Source: Hygrophila difformis (Eukaryota > Streptophyta > Magnoliopsida > Lamiales > Acanthaceae). From it: DNA of 64,000 bases. Position numbers and translations under genes: made by a program. Below the pieces are notes generated by a model. That model was not told where the DNA came from. It worked only from the letters and a program-made list of their open reading frames with translations, and did no database searches. Position 1 is the stretch's first letter. Each line of letters starts with the position of its first letter. Below are positions 47,798 to 58,385 of this stretch, piece after piece. The stretch is from positions 47,827,175 through 47,891,174 of the forward strand of contig JAOANR010000003.1 of assembly GCA_030278955.1 (NCBI GenBank), written 5' to 3'.

Positions 47798-49993
47798 ATA
47801 CCCAGATCGTAAGTCGATCTTCGAGAATACTGAAGCTCCCTTGAGTTGATCAAATAGATCCTCTATTCTCGGCAAAGGGTATTTATTCTTGATAGTCACT
47901 TGGTTTAACCCTCGATAGTCTATGCAAAGACGTAATCCACCGTCTTTCTTCTTAACAAATAAAACTGGTGCTCCCCAGGGGGAAGTACTCGGCCTTATGT
48001 ACCCTTTTCCTAACAGCTCATCGAGTTGGTCCTTTAACTCCTTCATTTCCAGTGGTGCCATCCGGTACGGAGCTTTTGAGACAGGCTCTGTGCCCGGTAT
48101 GAGATCTATAGTGAACTCAAGATCTCTCTCTGGTGGCATTCTCGGGATGTCTTCAGGAAACACATCCGGGTATTCTCTTACCACAGGTATGCTATCAACC
48201 TTGTTCTCTTCCGCCTCAAGGTTGTGCACATAGCACGCATATAGCTCATACCCCTTACGCATCAAGTTACTTAGTTTAAGTGCACTACCGATTTTGTTAC
48301 TCTTCTTAGGGGGCTGAGAGTAAAAGATAACTCTCTTTCCCTTACTTTTTGTCAAGGTGATCTTTTGTTTTTGGCATTCGATCACCGCTTTATACTGGGA
48401 TAACCAATCCATCCCCAGTATGATGTCAAAGTCTCTTAAGTTAAATTCTGCTAAGTTCGCAAAGAATTCTACGTTCTTTATCACTATATGAATTCCGTTA
48501 TATCGTTTAGAGCAAGATACTACTTCTCCAGAAGACAATTGAAATCCTAAGCTAATTCTCTCGCACTTAGGTAGATCTAACTCAGGCACTATTCTTGATG
48601 CTATGATTGAGCAACGAACTCCAGAATCAAATAGAACTCTAAGGGGTGTATTCAAAACATGAAATGTACCTGCCATCACTTCTCCTTGTGCAGGCACGTC
48701 CGCTTCGTTAACCACGTTGAGCCTCCCCATAGGGCGTCCTTGGTTGCCCTGCTGATTCGCATTCTGCTGCTGATTTTGCTGTTGGTTTTGATTCTGCGGT
48801 GGCGGAGGTCGTTGGTTCTGGTTCTGATTCGGCGGCCTAAATTGGTTTTGAGGGGGTCTATACCCCTGGTTATTTCCGTTCCGCCCGTTTTGGTTCTGGG
48901 GCTGTTCCGGCCCCATGACCAAATCTTCCCTCTTTGTTATGTTCTCCATCCTCGTTCGGCAATCACGACGAATGTGACCCATTCGACCACATCGGAAACA
49001 GGCGTCCTGTTGAGGGCATCCCCTCGCCAGATGGGGTCGTCCACACCTTGGGCAGGGTGGTACGGGTTCTTCTTGGTTAAACCTTCTCCCATTGTTGGGT
49101 TGTTGTGGCCTATTCAACCCTCTCCGCTGTTCGTTCCTTCCAGTGTTGTTCTCGCTTCTTGAGTCCCGGTTTCTCTTGTCTTGGGGACCCCTGCTGGACT
49201 CCCCACTCACCCTTCTCTTCAGTTGTTGCACACGCGCTACCGCCACAGCGTGGTCATACACAGCTTGCAAATCGGGGTAATGTACCCCCGCGATCCCCTC
49301 GCGAACATACATGTTCAGTCCCATCTCGAACTTTTGAGCTTTCTCCGCATCCGTGGGTACGAGCCTTGGTGCGAACCTCACCAGCTCCTTGAATCGAGTG
49401 TAGTACTCTTGTACGGTTTGGCATCCTTGCTTCAGCGACAGGAATTCCTCGTACATCGCCGATTTAGTACTAAAGGGATAGAATCGATCCCTGAGTAGTT
49501 CCATCATTTCCGCCCAAGAGTAGGGCTCGTCATCTTCAGTCAGCTTGGCTTAATTTGCCTGCCACCAGTCGTCCGCTTCGCCTCCCAAGTAGTACGAAGC
49601 GACGTGCACTCTCTCTCCTTCCGGACATTTGACTGCTCCCAGCAGCTTGTCAAAGGTTAGGATCCATTCCTCGAGTTTGGCTGGATCCTTCTCACCAGCA
49701 TAGTGGGGTGGCTGGTAGGGATTCACCATTGCCAAGTAATTAGGGCGAGCTTGGGGCGGAGGTACCGCCGCAGCTTGGCCCTGGTTGACTTGCGCGTTCC
49801 CTAGCGCAATCAAGACCTCCTCTATCGTCTGAAGACGATCGCCCACATTGTTCGGTGCGGGGGCGTCCTGCGCACCTTGGGGTTGTTCCTCTACAGGTTG
49901 AGCCGGTTCCGTGACATTTGGAGGTGTTTCGGTAGGTGTTTCAGTGGTGGTTTGGGGAGCGGGTTGAGTTCTTCCTCTTCCTCTGGGTGCCAT
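47798..49993 (-). pseudogene. Chromovirus gag, protease and RT fingers (5' part of gag-pol), broken and interrupted
   Basis: Start ATG at 49993. Pro/Gln-rich N-terminus, capsid region (YYLGGEADDWWQAN, then [18 protein letters not shown]), two zinc knuckles near 49050-48970 ([13 protein letters not shown] and [14 protein letters not shown]), protease with FDSG near 48625, then RT with [17 protein letters not shown] and [20 protein letters not shown], ending at KIDLRSGY where Athila-A enters. One TAA (49550-49552) interrupts gag; the rest of the frame is open for 570 codons. Gag would build the particle, protease would cut the polyprotein and RT would make cDNA. Confidence 0.9.
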
Positions 49994-50328
49994 TCTGGTA
50001 CAAATAGGGTGGATTAGGACTTATGAAATTAGCATATAGTCTAAACAATTTCTGTAAAGGTGTATGTGTTTGGTAATTTCGCACGTGGTGCTCGATCGAA
50101 CTAAGAAGCACCGTACGCTTCTGGGTTTTATTTTATTTTATTTCGTTTTTTTTTTTCCGGAGAGGTCTGTCCAGATTTTATTATTATATATATATATATA
50201 TTTTTTCAATTTATTGTAAATAAATCGGGCATTCTATTTCCTTAAATGAAATTTTAGTACAAGCGGGAAGGTATACAAAAGTAGAAATATTTTCCTAGCA
50301 AAAATAGTATCTACTATAAATAGAATCC

Positions 50329-50664
50329 CTAGCGTCTCAAGATGTCCTTCGGTGGTGTAGCGGGATCCTCCTCCGGGTCTTCCTCCTCCGAACTTGGCGG
50401 CAGTAGATCGTCAAAGATGGTGTTCAAGTCTTGTCCATGAGCATCGATGTGTTCTTTCAGTATTAGGTTTTGTGTAGTGAGGGTTTGGACTAGGCGTTCG
50501 AGTTGGTTTATGCGGTGGTGATCCGCCTCTCTCAAGTTGCCCATGTGGTGCAGATTTGCCTCCAATTGAGCCATACGATATTTCATTTGTTCTATGGTTT
50601 GCTGGGATTCAAGATGAACGTTCATCATTTTGATCATCAAGTGCATCATATCTTGACTTGCCAT
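50329..50664 (-). CDS. Small coiled-coil ORF in the chromovirus leader, function unknown
   Basis: An intact 111-codon ATG frame between the PBS and gag. The N-terminal two thirds are rich in Met, Gln, His and Leu with a heptad-like pattern (HHRINQLERLVQTLTTQNL), predicting a coiled coil. The C-terminus is acidic and Pro-rich (PPSSEEEDPEEDPATPP). It is open although gag and pol of the same element are broken, and it lies 336 bp upstream of the gag start on the same strand. I do not recognise a family. It could be a translated leader ORF, or chance. Confidence 0.45.
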   Translation of the reverse strand: MASQDMMHLMIKMMNVHLESQQTIEQMKYRMAQLEANLHHMGNLREADHHRINQLERLVQTLTTQNLILKEHIDAHGQDLNTIFDDLLPPSSEEEDPEEDPATPPKDILRR

Positions 50665-50692
50665 CTAGCGCAAGCAAAAGATCTAAGTTAAT

Positions 50693-50806
50693 ACTCGCCA
50701 AGATTCTAGGTTAAACTTCGCCAAGATTCTAAGTTAAAATTCACCAAGATTCTAAGTTGAAATTCGCCAAGATTCTAAGTTGAAATTCGCCAAGATTCTA
50801 AGTTCT
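50693..50806 (-). repeat. 23-bp tandem repeat, five copies, chromovirus leader
   Basis: Unit ttcgccaagattctaagttg plus 3 bases, five head-to-tail copies with few changes, between the PBS and the small leader ORF, whose ATG is 29 bp away. In the RNA it would lie in the 5' untranslated region. Confidence 0.9.
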
Positions 50807-50995
50807 CTACATAAAAGAGATGCAATATGCAAATGCAAATGATGATTCCCCACAAAAATAATTTAATGCACTATATATATATTTTTCCATGGGTTTTAAA
50901 ATAAAAAAATTTTCCATGGAAATAATACTTTAAAATTTAAAATAATAGTCAAAATATTAATAGTAGTTTAAAAATAATAGTGTAAAAATAGCCGG

Positions 50996-51007
50996 GCTCT
51001 GAGACCA
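50996..51007 (-). promoter_or_regulatory. Chromovirus primer binding site (tRNA-iMet)
   Basis: The minus strand reads TGGTCTCAGAGC, one mismatch from the complement of the plant initiator tRNA-Met 3' end, three bases inside the 5' LTR. Confidence 0.85.
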
Positions 51008-51010
51008 ACT

Positions 51011-53572
51011 TGTAACACCCCGGTTTTTTGTCACCCAGGTCGGGATGTCACCGCCACACCTCCCTAGTAAGACATGGTTTCTCCGGCTTACTAAAGAGAT
51101 GCAAGGCTAGTTATTTCAGTATTTAAAAATATTTAAAACATTTGCAAACAGCCCATACAGTATAGTCTCGAAAATAATAATATCATAACACAGCGGAAAA
51201 TAGTATCTAAGTATAATATTGCAGCGGAAATGTAAATACGACCGACATGGTCAAAACACGGGTTAAACGGGCCCGTTTATTCTTATAGTCTAATGCAAGA
51301 ATTTAATAATAAAGTTTGCAAAAATATAGTTTCCCCCATGCATGAGTGTGCTCATGTTTGTTCCACATACTCTCTAAGGAAAAAGGAAAATAAATGGTTT
51401 GGTCAGCACAACTTGCTGAGTAAGTTAACACATGCATGATCGTAGGGTTTAAAAGTCATTAATTTAATAATTACATAAAAGCACGATAATCATATATAAT
51501 TTAATTTAATAATATAACTAATTCGCATAATTAAATCATGGCACTAACCAATAATACATTTAGCATAATCTAAATAAAAGCCATAATTGATTTAAATAAA
51601 GCATTTAATAATTTAAAAGGACAATAATTAAACATTTAACTATCCCCATTACTCCCAAGATTTAGTATTTCAAGTGTTTCACGATTTCATCGCGATATCA
51701 ACAAGTTTAGCCGGTAGCCCGGCGGCCGCAACCGTATCTGCCATACCCAGTACCACTCCGGAGCCTCGGGAAACCCATATGGATATTCACGAGAGTGTAG
51801 GCCATATATCTCATGCCGTTTTGGCAACATATCTCAAAAATTTCGCGCGGGTCACCATCGTCCATAAGGCACGAAGTGAATCGTTATGAGGGCACCCTGC
51901 AGAGCACTCACTCCCTAATTTTAAAGATCAAGTTTGTAAAGGGGATTTCCTAAATTTCAGATTTCATGTATTTATTTCAAAGATTCTTCTACTCGTTTAA
52001 ACCTTAAAGGCTAGTTTCACCGTTTCAAATGGAAATTCAAGATTTGACTCGGTCAACCACAGTTTACTTCAAAATTCATTAAAAATCGAGTTTATATCCA
52101 AAAATTCTGAAATTTTACCACTGACTCCGAAACATCGAGATGAACAACTTTTGTGGTTTAACTTTTTTAATCCGAGATACCAAAATAAGTGAAATACATC
52201 AATTTTCGTCATATCATTAATCTGTCCGAATTTCGTGTACAGCAGTTCAAGATTATCAAGATCTACCATAGCAAATCAACTCCAAACTTAATGAAATTTT
52301 ACAGAGACCTTCTTAAGACATTTTTATACAACTTTCATATTCGGCTAAAGATCTAAATCGGCTTATAACTAATGTTAAAAACGTCATCAAGATCGGACCT
52401 AAGTTCTGTCAAGAAACGCAAGATTCAATTTCAAACAGTTCGGTTTCGGGTAGATTTCACATACCAAATCATCACGAACAATTCTGAAAATTTTACAGGA
52501 GATAGATCTAAGCCTTAGAAACGTTTTTTATGTTTTAAGTTTTTCCGTTCAAAGAAGGTTTAAGGTTCGGAAAAATTCGACAAAATTGTTGCGCCGGTAA
52601 AAATCATACGTTGACAGATTTTTGAAAGTTTCGATTAAGCTTTTAGGTTTCGTGTTTTAATTACTCCCAAAACCATATAAGTGTCAACTTACAGATTTGT
52701 AAACGTCCGGGATCGTCGAGTTTGAAGGCTTGGCTTCCAGTCCACCGTTTATCCTCTCCGTTCGTCGGGTTCTACGATCTAGATCCGATTCGGGGTGTAG
52801 AAATAAAAAGAAGAGAATTAGGGTTTCGTGTTTGAATTAAAAACGAGATGGATGAACGGATCTAACTTACCACAGCGTTAGAAGAGATCCGAATTCGTCC
52901 ACGGCAGTCCCCGCTCGGTTTTGGTGCCTCCGACGACTTCCGGATCTAGGGTTTTGTGTATAGAGAGTATCGTAGGGTTTTGAAAAGTGTTCGGGGCTGT
53001 CAAGAGGTCTTATTTATTGGTAAACATGACCTAAGGACGTCCGAGGTCTGCCTCTAAGAGTCTTGAGCCGAAAGGTGTTCAACCGAAGTCGCAAAATCCG
53101 GATTCGGGCGAGTGAATCTCGCAACCGGCGATCTGTCGCTTGGCGCGGCCGTGGCGCGCCTTCCCCCTATTGACCGCGCGACACTCGCCTGGTCTTCGGT
53201 CCAGGCGGGTCGTGCGATCCGTCGTGTCTTTCCTCCTCTTTTCCGGACTTCTATCCCCCTAGGCTCCCGGATTCCGATTTCCGGGGTATCTTCGGGTTCT
53301 TATTTCCTTTCTAAATTTTACTGGGGTCTAATTGCATGTTTGGTCTCGAATTCTCGAGTTCATTGGTGTCGGGTTTTGGTGTACAATTTATTTATCTTTA
53401 TTTGATTCTTTTTATTTAATTAAATTCCTTTAATTCCTTTTTAAGTTAAATTTCATTTCTCATTTCCTTATCCTTATTTATTTATTTGCTGAATTTATTT
53501 ATTATTTATTTGTTTATTCATTGTTTATTTCTTTAATTATTGTTTTATGTTGCAAAATTCTCGGGTATTACA
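51011..53572 (-). repeat. Chromovirus 5' LTR (full-length copy)
   Basis: 2562 bp. It keeps the 51214-51887 segment lost from the 3' LTR. The TATA-box position (about 53010-53020) carries a substitution relative to 30279-30290. A short plus-strand frame at 51674-51889 is inside the retained segment and is not recognised. Confidence 0.92.
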
Positions 53573-54380
53573 CGGGTAGCACAAGGTCTTTGTCCAATAT
53601 TGATTCGGTGATATCCTTCTTGCCCGTGCTCCAAAGTACCATCAAAGCGTGCCATTGTTCCCTGAATTCTTTAGATATATCCATCATGGTCTTAATCAGT
53701 GGAGGCTGATTCTCTTCTTTTGATGAAATGGCCTTTTTGATGGCATGATCCAAGTTGTGGCTAATCTCTCTATGCCTCCTCCTCGCCTGCTGTGTAAGCC
53801 ATCTCTGCTCTTCTATCCCTTTGTTTTCGAGCAGGCTAGAGTTGTATAAAAATGGTAAGGCCTTGTGTACCATGAAGATTCCTCGATGTATCATCTGACT
53901 CAGATTTGGTGCCTTCTTTGTGAATTGCTTTCTAACTCTTTCGTCTATCCGATTGGGTACCATGATAATTTCGAACTCCATACATCCTGAATCTCCAGTT
54001 TTGGATTCTTGGTGTCTTTCCCACCGTGCCATATATTCATTAAAGCGTCTGATAATACTCTCTAAATGTACGTAATCTGGAAACCTAATATCAACCCGGG
54101 ACTCCTCAACTTGTTTCTCCCAAAATTTCATCAGGCAGAAATAGAAATCCCTAATAAACCCCAGCTCTTTAAAATTCCTCTCTTCCGGTTTAATATGCTT
54201 GTCCCAGCCTTTTGCAGTTTAAAGCTCACTTCAGGCTTTTCCATAATTTTCACCTTAAACTCTGATTCCAGCGCTTTCCGATAATCGTTGAGCTTTGTTC
54301 TGAACTGTGAGCAATCTAGTATTCCTTGATCCTGTGGGCATCTGGGCAGACCTACCCGTGATTCCACAACTAATCTTTTC
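53573..54380 (-). pseudogene. Athila-B accessory gene, exon 2 beginning (5' part)
   Basis: Starts at a splice acceptor (TTTTTCAG, AG at 54382-54381) and reads VGLPRCPQDQGILDCSQF, then after a shift near 54135 continues as FWEKQVEESRVDIRFPDY ... NEYMARWERHQE ... QARRRHREISHNLDHAIKKA up to the chromovirus border, where the frame is still open. It resumes at 28969. The protein is rich in charged and aromatic residues with likely helices. No family is recognised for this part. Its phase fits the leader exon at 55898-55932. Confidence 0.65.
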
Positions 54381-55897
54381 CTGAAAAATTTGGAAGTATT
54401 AAATCCAGTTTTTATAATTTTTCATAAAAATATTCAAAGTGAAAATCAACATCCTCACATCTACAGCTTTCGTTATTAAAATTTCAACTTGAATTTTATT
54501 TTAAAGCAAAGATAAATTTATCTTTTTACAAATTTTTGAGAGTTTATTGAAATCATGGGTTATTTACAAGAAATAGGTCATTGGGCCCCTAAATATTTTG
54601 AATGGACTATTGAGTCCAAATAATAAAATAAAATGGTCATTGGACCAAAATTCTTTTTAATGGGCCATTGGGCCCAAAAATTTGATTTTCTCATTTTTAA
54701 ACAATCCCGAGGTGATTGTTGAATGTGCAATGGAATGGAATGGAATGGAACGCGAATCGAGGAATGTGAAAATGGAGACGTGATGGCTCGGATCTGCTCA
54801 ACTTGGACTGCGTGAGATGGTATGGACAGTCCAAGGCATTCACACAAATAGACAAAACCCATTTTTTAATTTTTAATAAAAGAGTTGACTTATTTTATTA
54901 AATGAAAGTGGGATTTTACTGGTCCCATTTTTGGATTTTTAAAAATGATAGCAGTCCACATGAGGAAAAAGACGGCTATTTTATTACACTAGCTTTATAC
55001 TCCATTGGGAGCAAAACAAGTAGTCAACTTAGGAAGGAAAAATCCTACCAACTTTTTGTTCTTTTCAAAATTCTGAAAAGTGAATTGCAAAACTTTGTCT
55101 GGTTGCACAAGCTTTCCCAAAATAAGACACCCACCAACTTTTACAGTTTTCAACACACCAAGACAGGCATACCACATAGCAGACAAATTGCTCAGGAGAT
55201 CATTTAATGCCTTATGGCACTCACAATGGCATGCAATACTTTGTTTGAAAAACACAGCAACCTCTGCTTATTCATACATCAAACATCTTCAAATTTGTAG
55301 AACTATCATGCCTTTCATCTCATTTAAACAAGAATAACAACACAAGCAGATTAACATGTTTAAAAACTTATCATGTGCAGACGACTAACAACACAGTGAT
55401 GTTCAAAAACACCCATGTGTTCATCAGTCTCCAAATTTCAAAATTTCATAGGCATACAACAAGTTCATTGGGAAAAATCATAAAACCACACTAACATAGA
55501 ATATAAGAAAGGGATAGGGATATCCGAAAATTCCAAGGATTTCAATAACCCTAAGAACTCAAAAGCCTCAACAATGGCAGCACTTGCCACTGTCAAAAAT
55601 CCTAACCCCTTTTCCTAAGTTCTCTAGACACGCCTAAATCCAGAAATCAAATGCTCAAATAAGACTAAGACTGACCCCAGTCTTAACAACAAACATGCTT
55701 CCATCCTTCAAAAAAATACACTCGGCCATTACCCACATTCATCACAGACCATAAAACTCCAAAAATCGAACAAAAAACGGAGAAATAGACATAACGAGAG
55801 GCCTAATCACACATTTCGAAAGAGTGAAACAGAAATTTCCCGAAATCGCGAAAACAGGGGGTTTTGGGTGCGTGCGAATCGAAATGGGGGAACTTAC
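54381..55897 (-). other. Candidate intron of the Athila-B accessory gene
   Basis: Begins GTAAGT (55897-55892) after CTG and ends TTTTTCAG (54382-54381). 1517 bp, AT-rich, with a tandem 'atggaatgga' run at about 54728-54748. It includes one PPT/LTR-start-like motif (54446-54461). Open frames inside are short and unrecognised. Confidence 0.55.
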
Positions 55898-55932
55898 CAG
55901 GGCTTTTCAGCTTCCGAAGAAGAAGCAGCCAT
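55898..55932 (-). CDS. Candidate leader exon (exon 1) of the Athila-B accessory gene
   Basis: A 35-nt coding piece, ATG to donor, encoding 11 residues rich in Ala, Ser and Glu plus two bases of a split codon. With the intron removed it joins in frame to exon 2 at 54380. The donor is a perfect GTAAGT. It lies about 155 bp downstream of the TATA box at 56088-56097. The in-frame join has roughly a one in three chance of arising by accident, so transcript evidence is needed. Confidence 0.5.
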
Positions 55933-56087
55933 TGGCGTGATTTTTGCAAAATTTCGGCAGGGTTTCGCCTTAAGATTGGGTGGAAGGTGTTGCGAATGAA
56001 CTATGCATTCATTCGTGAGAAAGGGGTTTGAGATTTTGAAATTGGTTAAGTGTTGAGAGTGAAGATTGGGGAAGAAGAAAGGTCGGA

Positions 56088-56097
56088 TATTTATAGG
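56088..56097 (-). promoter_or_regulatory. Candidate internal TATA box of Athila-B
   Basis: The minus strand reads CTATAAATAT, flanked upstream by the palindrome array 56105-56450 and downstream by the leader exon. The layout copies that of the LTR promoter (array, then TATA). Confidence 0.5.
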
Positions 56098-56104
56098 TGA
56101 GGAA

Positions 56105-56450
56105 AAAGGGATTACGACGCAATACTTGTCCTACGACGCTAGACTAGCGTCGTAGGCTGTGTTCGGCGTCGTAGGAGGAATAAGGGGGAAGGGTATGGCG
56201 CTATCTATTGGTACGACGCTGACCTAGGTCGGCGTCGTACTAATGGACTGCGTCGTAAGGCGGTTATAAAACTGAGTGAGAGTACAACGCTACACTCATT
56301 CTACGACACTAGCCTAGGCTGGCGTCGTAGGCTGAGTTCGGCATCGTAGGTAATCAAAATGGGGGAAGGGGCTTACTACGACGTTATCCTTTGGTACAAC
56401 GCTGACCTAGGTCAACGTCGTACTTGAGGATAGCGTCGTAGGTGAGAGCG
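56105..56450. repeat. TACGACGCTA array 3, upstream of the internal TATA box, partly a tandem duplication
   Basis: About 14 copies of the word in both orientations. Inverted pairs include 56130-56140 with 56146-56156 (perfect 11-bp arms) and a near-perfect 30-bp palindrome at 56211-56240 centred on gacctaggtc. The stretches 56130-56278 and about 56300-56445 repeat the same order of words, an old tandem duplication of about 165 bp. Confidence 0.8.
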
Positions 56451-56814
56451 GGATTCAGCCAACACTCGTAATTTTGAAATTTTTCAAAATTTTAAGGCGG
56501 ACTGGGCTCAAGCAGGTGAAATTGGGCCTCAGTCAATTTTATTTAGTTTGGACTTGCAAATTTTAGTCTAAAACAATTTTCTGTTATAATGGGTTGAAAT
56601 AAATATGATCCACTTGCATAATTAATAGGTTGGATCAATTTTATTTATTTGTAAAAATTATTCCAGACTTCAAATTGCTTTAATTTCCGGGATTATTTTC
56701 TCAAATTCAATGGAATTAATCCAACCGGGAACCGGATTTTCTGCTCATTCTTTTTGGTGGTTCCAGAATTTCTGCAAGACAGATAAGTTAACTATATTAG
56801 ATTTTCTCCAAATA

Positions 56815-56853
56815 TCAACATCCTCACATTTAAAGTATTAGTACTCTAAATGT
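56815..56853 (-). repeat. PPT/LTR-start-like motif plus hairpin after Athila-B integrase
   Basis: tcaacatcctcacattta (56815-56832) repeats the true PPT and LTR border at 23998-24015. It is fused to an inverted repeat, 56826-56837 with 56842-56853 (12-bp arms, one mismatch, loop ttag), like those at 37172 and 37271 in Athila-A. A further copy of the motif without the hairpin is at 54446-54461. Confidence 0.6.
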
Positions 56854-56940
56854 TTAATTGATTTTTGGATACTTTCTGATTATCAGATAAAGCAGTGTAT
56901 ATATACATAAAATGAAATTTTTATAATTTTAATGTTGTTT

Positions 56941-58385
56941 TTATTGAGTATAAGCCGGGTCTGCCACTGCTTGGCTCTCTTTTTCCGGATCGAACTGTCC
57001 GATGTATTCTTTCAGTCTGTGTCCATTCACCACCAGGTCACCCTTGTCAGTTCGGATCCTGACTGCACCACTTTTAAACACTTCCAGCACTTCATATGGC
57101 CCTTCCCATCTGGATTTCAGCTTTCCGGGGAACAGCTTCAACCTAGAATTGAACAGCAAAACATTTTGGCCAATATAGAAATGCTTGGATTTTATCCGGT
57201 GATTGTGCAACTTCTGGGTCCGCTCTTTATAAATTCGAGAGCGTTCATAAGCTTGCGCTCGTATTTCCTCAATTTCATTGAGGTCCAACTTGCGTTTGCC
57301 CTGAGCAACTTTCGGATCGAAATTGAGCGTTTTAACGGCCCAGTAAGCTTTGTGCTCTAACTCTACAGGCAAATGACAAGCTTTTCCGAAGATAAGCCTG
57401 TATGGAGACATCCCAATGGGAGTCTTATACGATGTACGATATGCCCATAGTGCATCATTGAGCTTACGTGCCCAATCCTTACGGGTTCTCCCGACAGTGG
57501 CTTCGAGTATATGTTTGATCTCGCGATTAAATACCTCGACTTGACCACTTGTCTGGGGGTGATAAGGCCTGCCTATCTTATGGAGGATTCCAGTTTTGAG
57601 CATTAAGTTCTCAAAGGATTTATTAACAAAATGTGTTCCTCCATCAGATATTATCACCCTAGGTATGCCAAATCGATTAAAAATGTTGTTCTTGAGGAAC
57701 TTTATGACTTGGCTACCATCATTGGTTGGTAATGCGACAGCCTCGACCCATTTGGACACGTAATCGACAGCTACCAAGATGTACTGGTTTCCACCAGATG
57801 GTGGGAACGGTCCCATGAAGTCAATGCCCCAAACATCGAAAATCTCAAGAGTGAGAATTCTTTCTGAGGCATTTCATCCCTCTTGGAAATGTTTCCTAAC
57901 CTTTGGCACCTGTCGCAAGCTTTCACAAATGTCTTGCAATCCTCATAGATATGAGGCCAATAAAATCCACACTCGAGGACTTTGTGGGCCGTTCGAGTGG
58001 GACCGTGCTGACCTCCATACTCTGATTCATGGCATTTCCTGACAATTTGATAGGCTTCATGCTCAGTCACACATCGCCTGATTATTGAATCGGCACAGTG
58101 CTTAAAAAGATATGGTTCTTCCCAGAAGTAGTTTGCTGCTACTTGATGGAACCTTCTCCTATGATAGTCATTCGGGAATGGTGGGGTTATTCTGCATGCC
58201 AAGAAGTTAGCAATGTCGGAAAACCACGGACAAGCTTGATGGTGTAAGTGCAATGCGAACAACTGTTCGTCTGGAAACTCTTCACTAAAAGCTTTATCAT
58301 TTTTATCATTTTCTAATCGAGATAAGTGGTCAACAGCACCATTATCTCGACCTCGCCTATCCTTTATTACGATGTCAAACTCCTA
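56941..58385 (-). pseudogene. Athila-B integrase with zinc finger, broken
   Basis: The zinc finger in 58262-57880 (CHESEYGGQHGPTRTA...CDRC) and the core 57816-56941 are separated by a one-base shift near 57858. The core shows [10 protein letters not shown], Asp in IISDGGTHF, Glu in SGQVEVFN, the [16 protein letters not shown] block and a GPY/F-like module ([11 protein letters not shown]). The first catalytic Asp (in WGID) lies in the shifted frame just beyond the break. The end at 56941 is the natural C-terminus. Confidence 0.88.

Larger units (their letters stand above)
28970..53572 (-). mobile_element. Tekay/Del-like chromovirus (Ty3/gypsy), inserted in the Athila-B accessory gene and itself interrupted
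   Basis: LTRs at 28970-30843 (3') and 51011-53572 (5'), both TGTAAC...TTACA, flank a tRNA-iMet primer site, a leader ORF, gag, protease, RT, RNase H and integrase with a chromodomain-like tail. Without the Athila-A insert it is about 10.4 kb. The bases beside it are ctcgt on the left and cgggt on the right, which match at only 3 of 5 positions, so the target duplication has mutated or one end has been altered. The same accessory-gene reading continues on both sides (53573 side and 28969 side), which fixes the insertion point. Confidence 0.92.

Noticed and set aside
50186..50215. The (TA)n and T-rich stretch in the chromovirus leader as a promoter
   Set aside because: Simple low-complexity DNA in the leader; the promoter of the element is expected in the LTR.
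54446..56820. A solo LTR inserted between Athila-B integrase and accessory gene, suggested by LTR-start motifs at both ends
   Set aside because: Both motifs face the same way and the interior does not align with the Athila-B LTR, so a complete LTR is not supported. Internal PPT-like motifs fit better.
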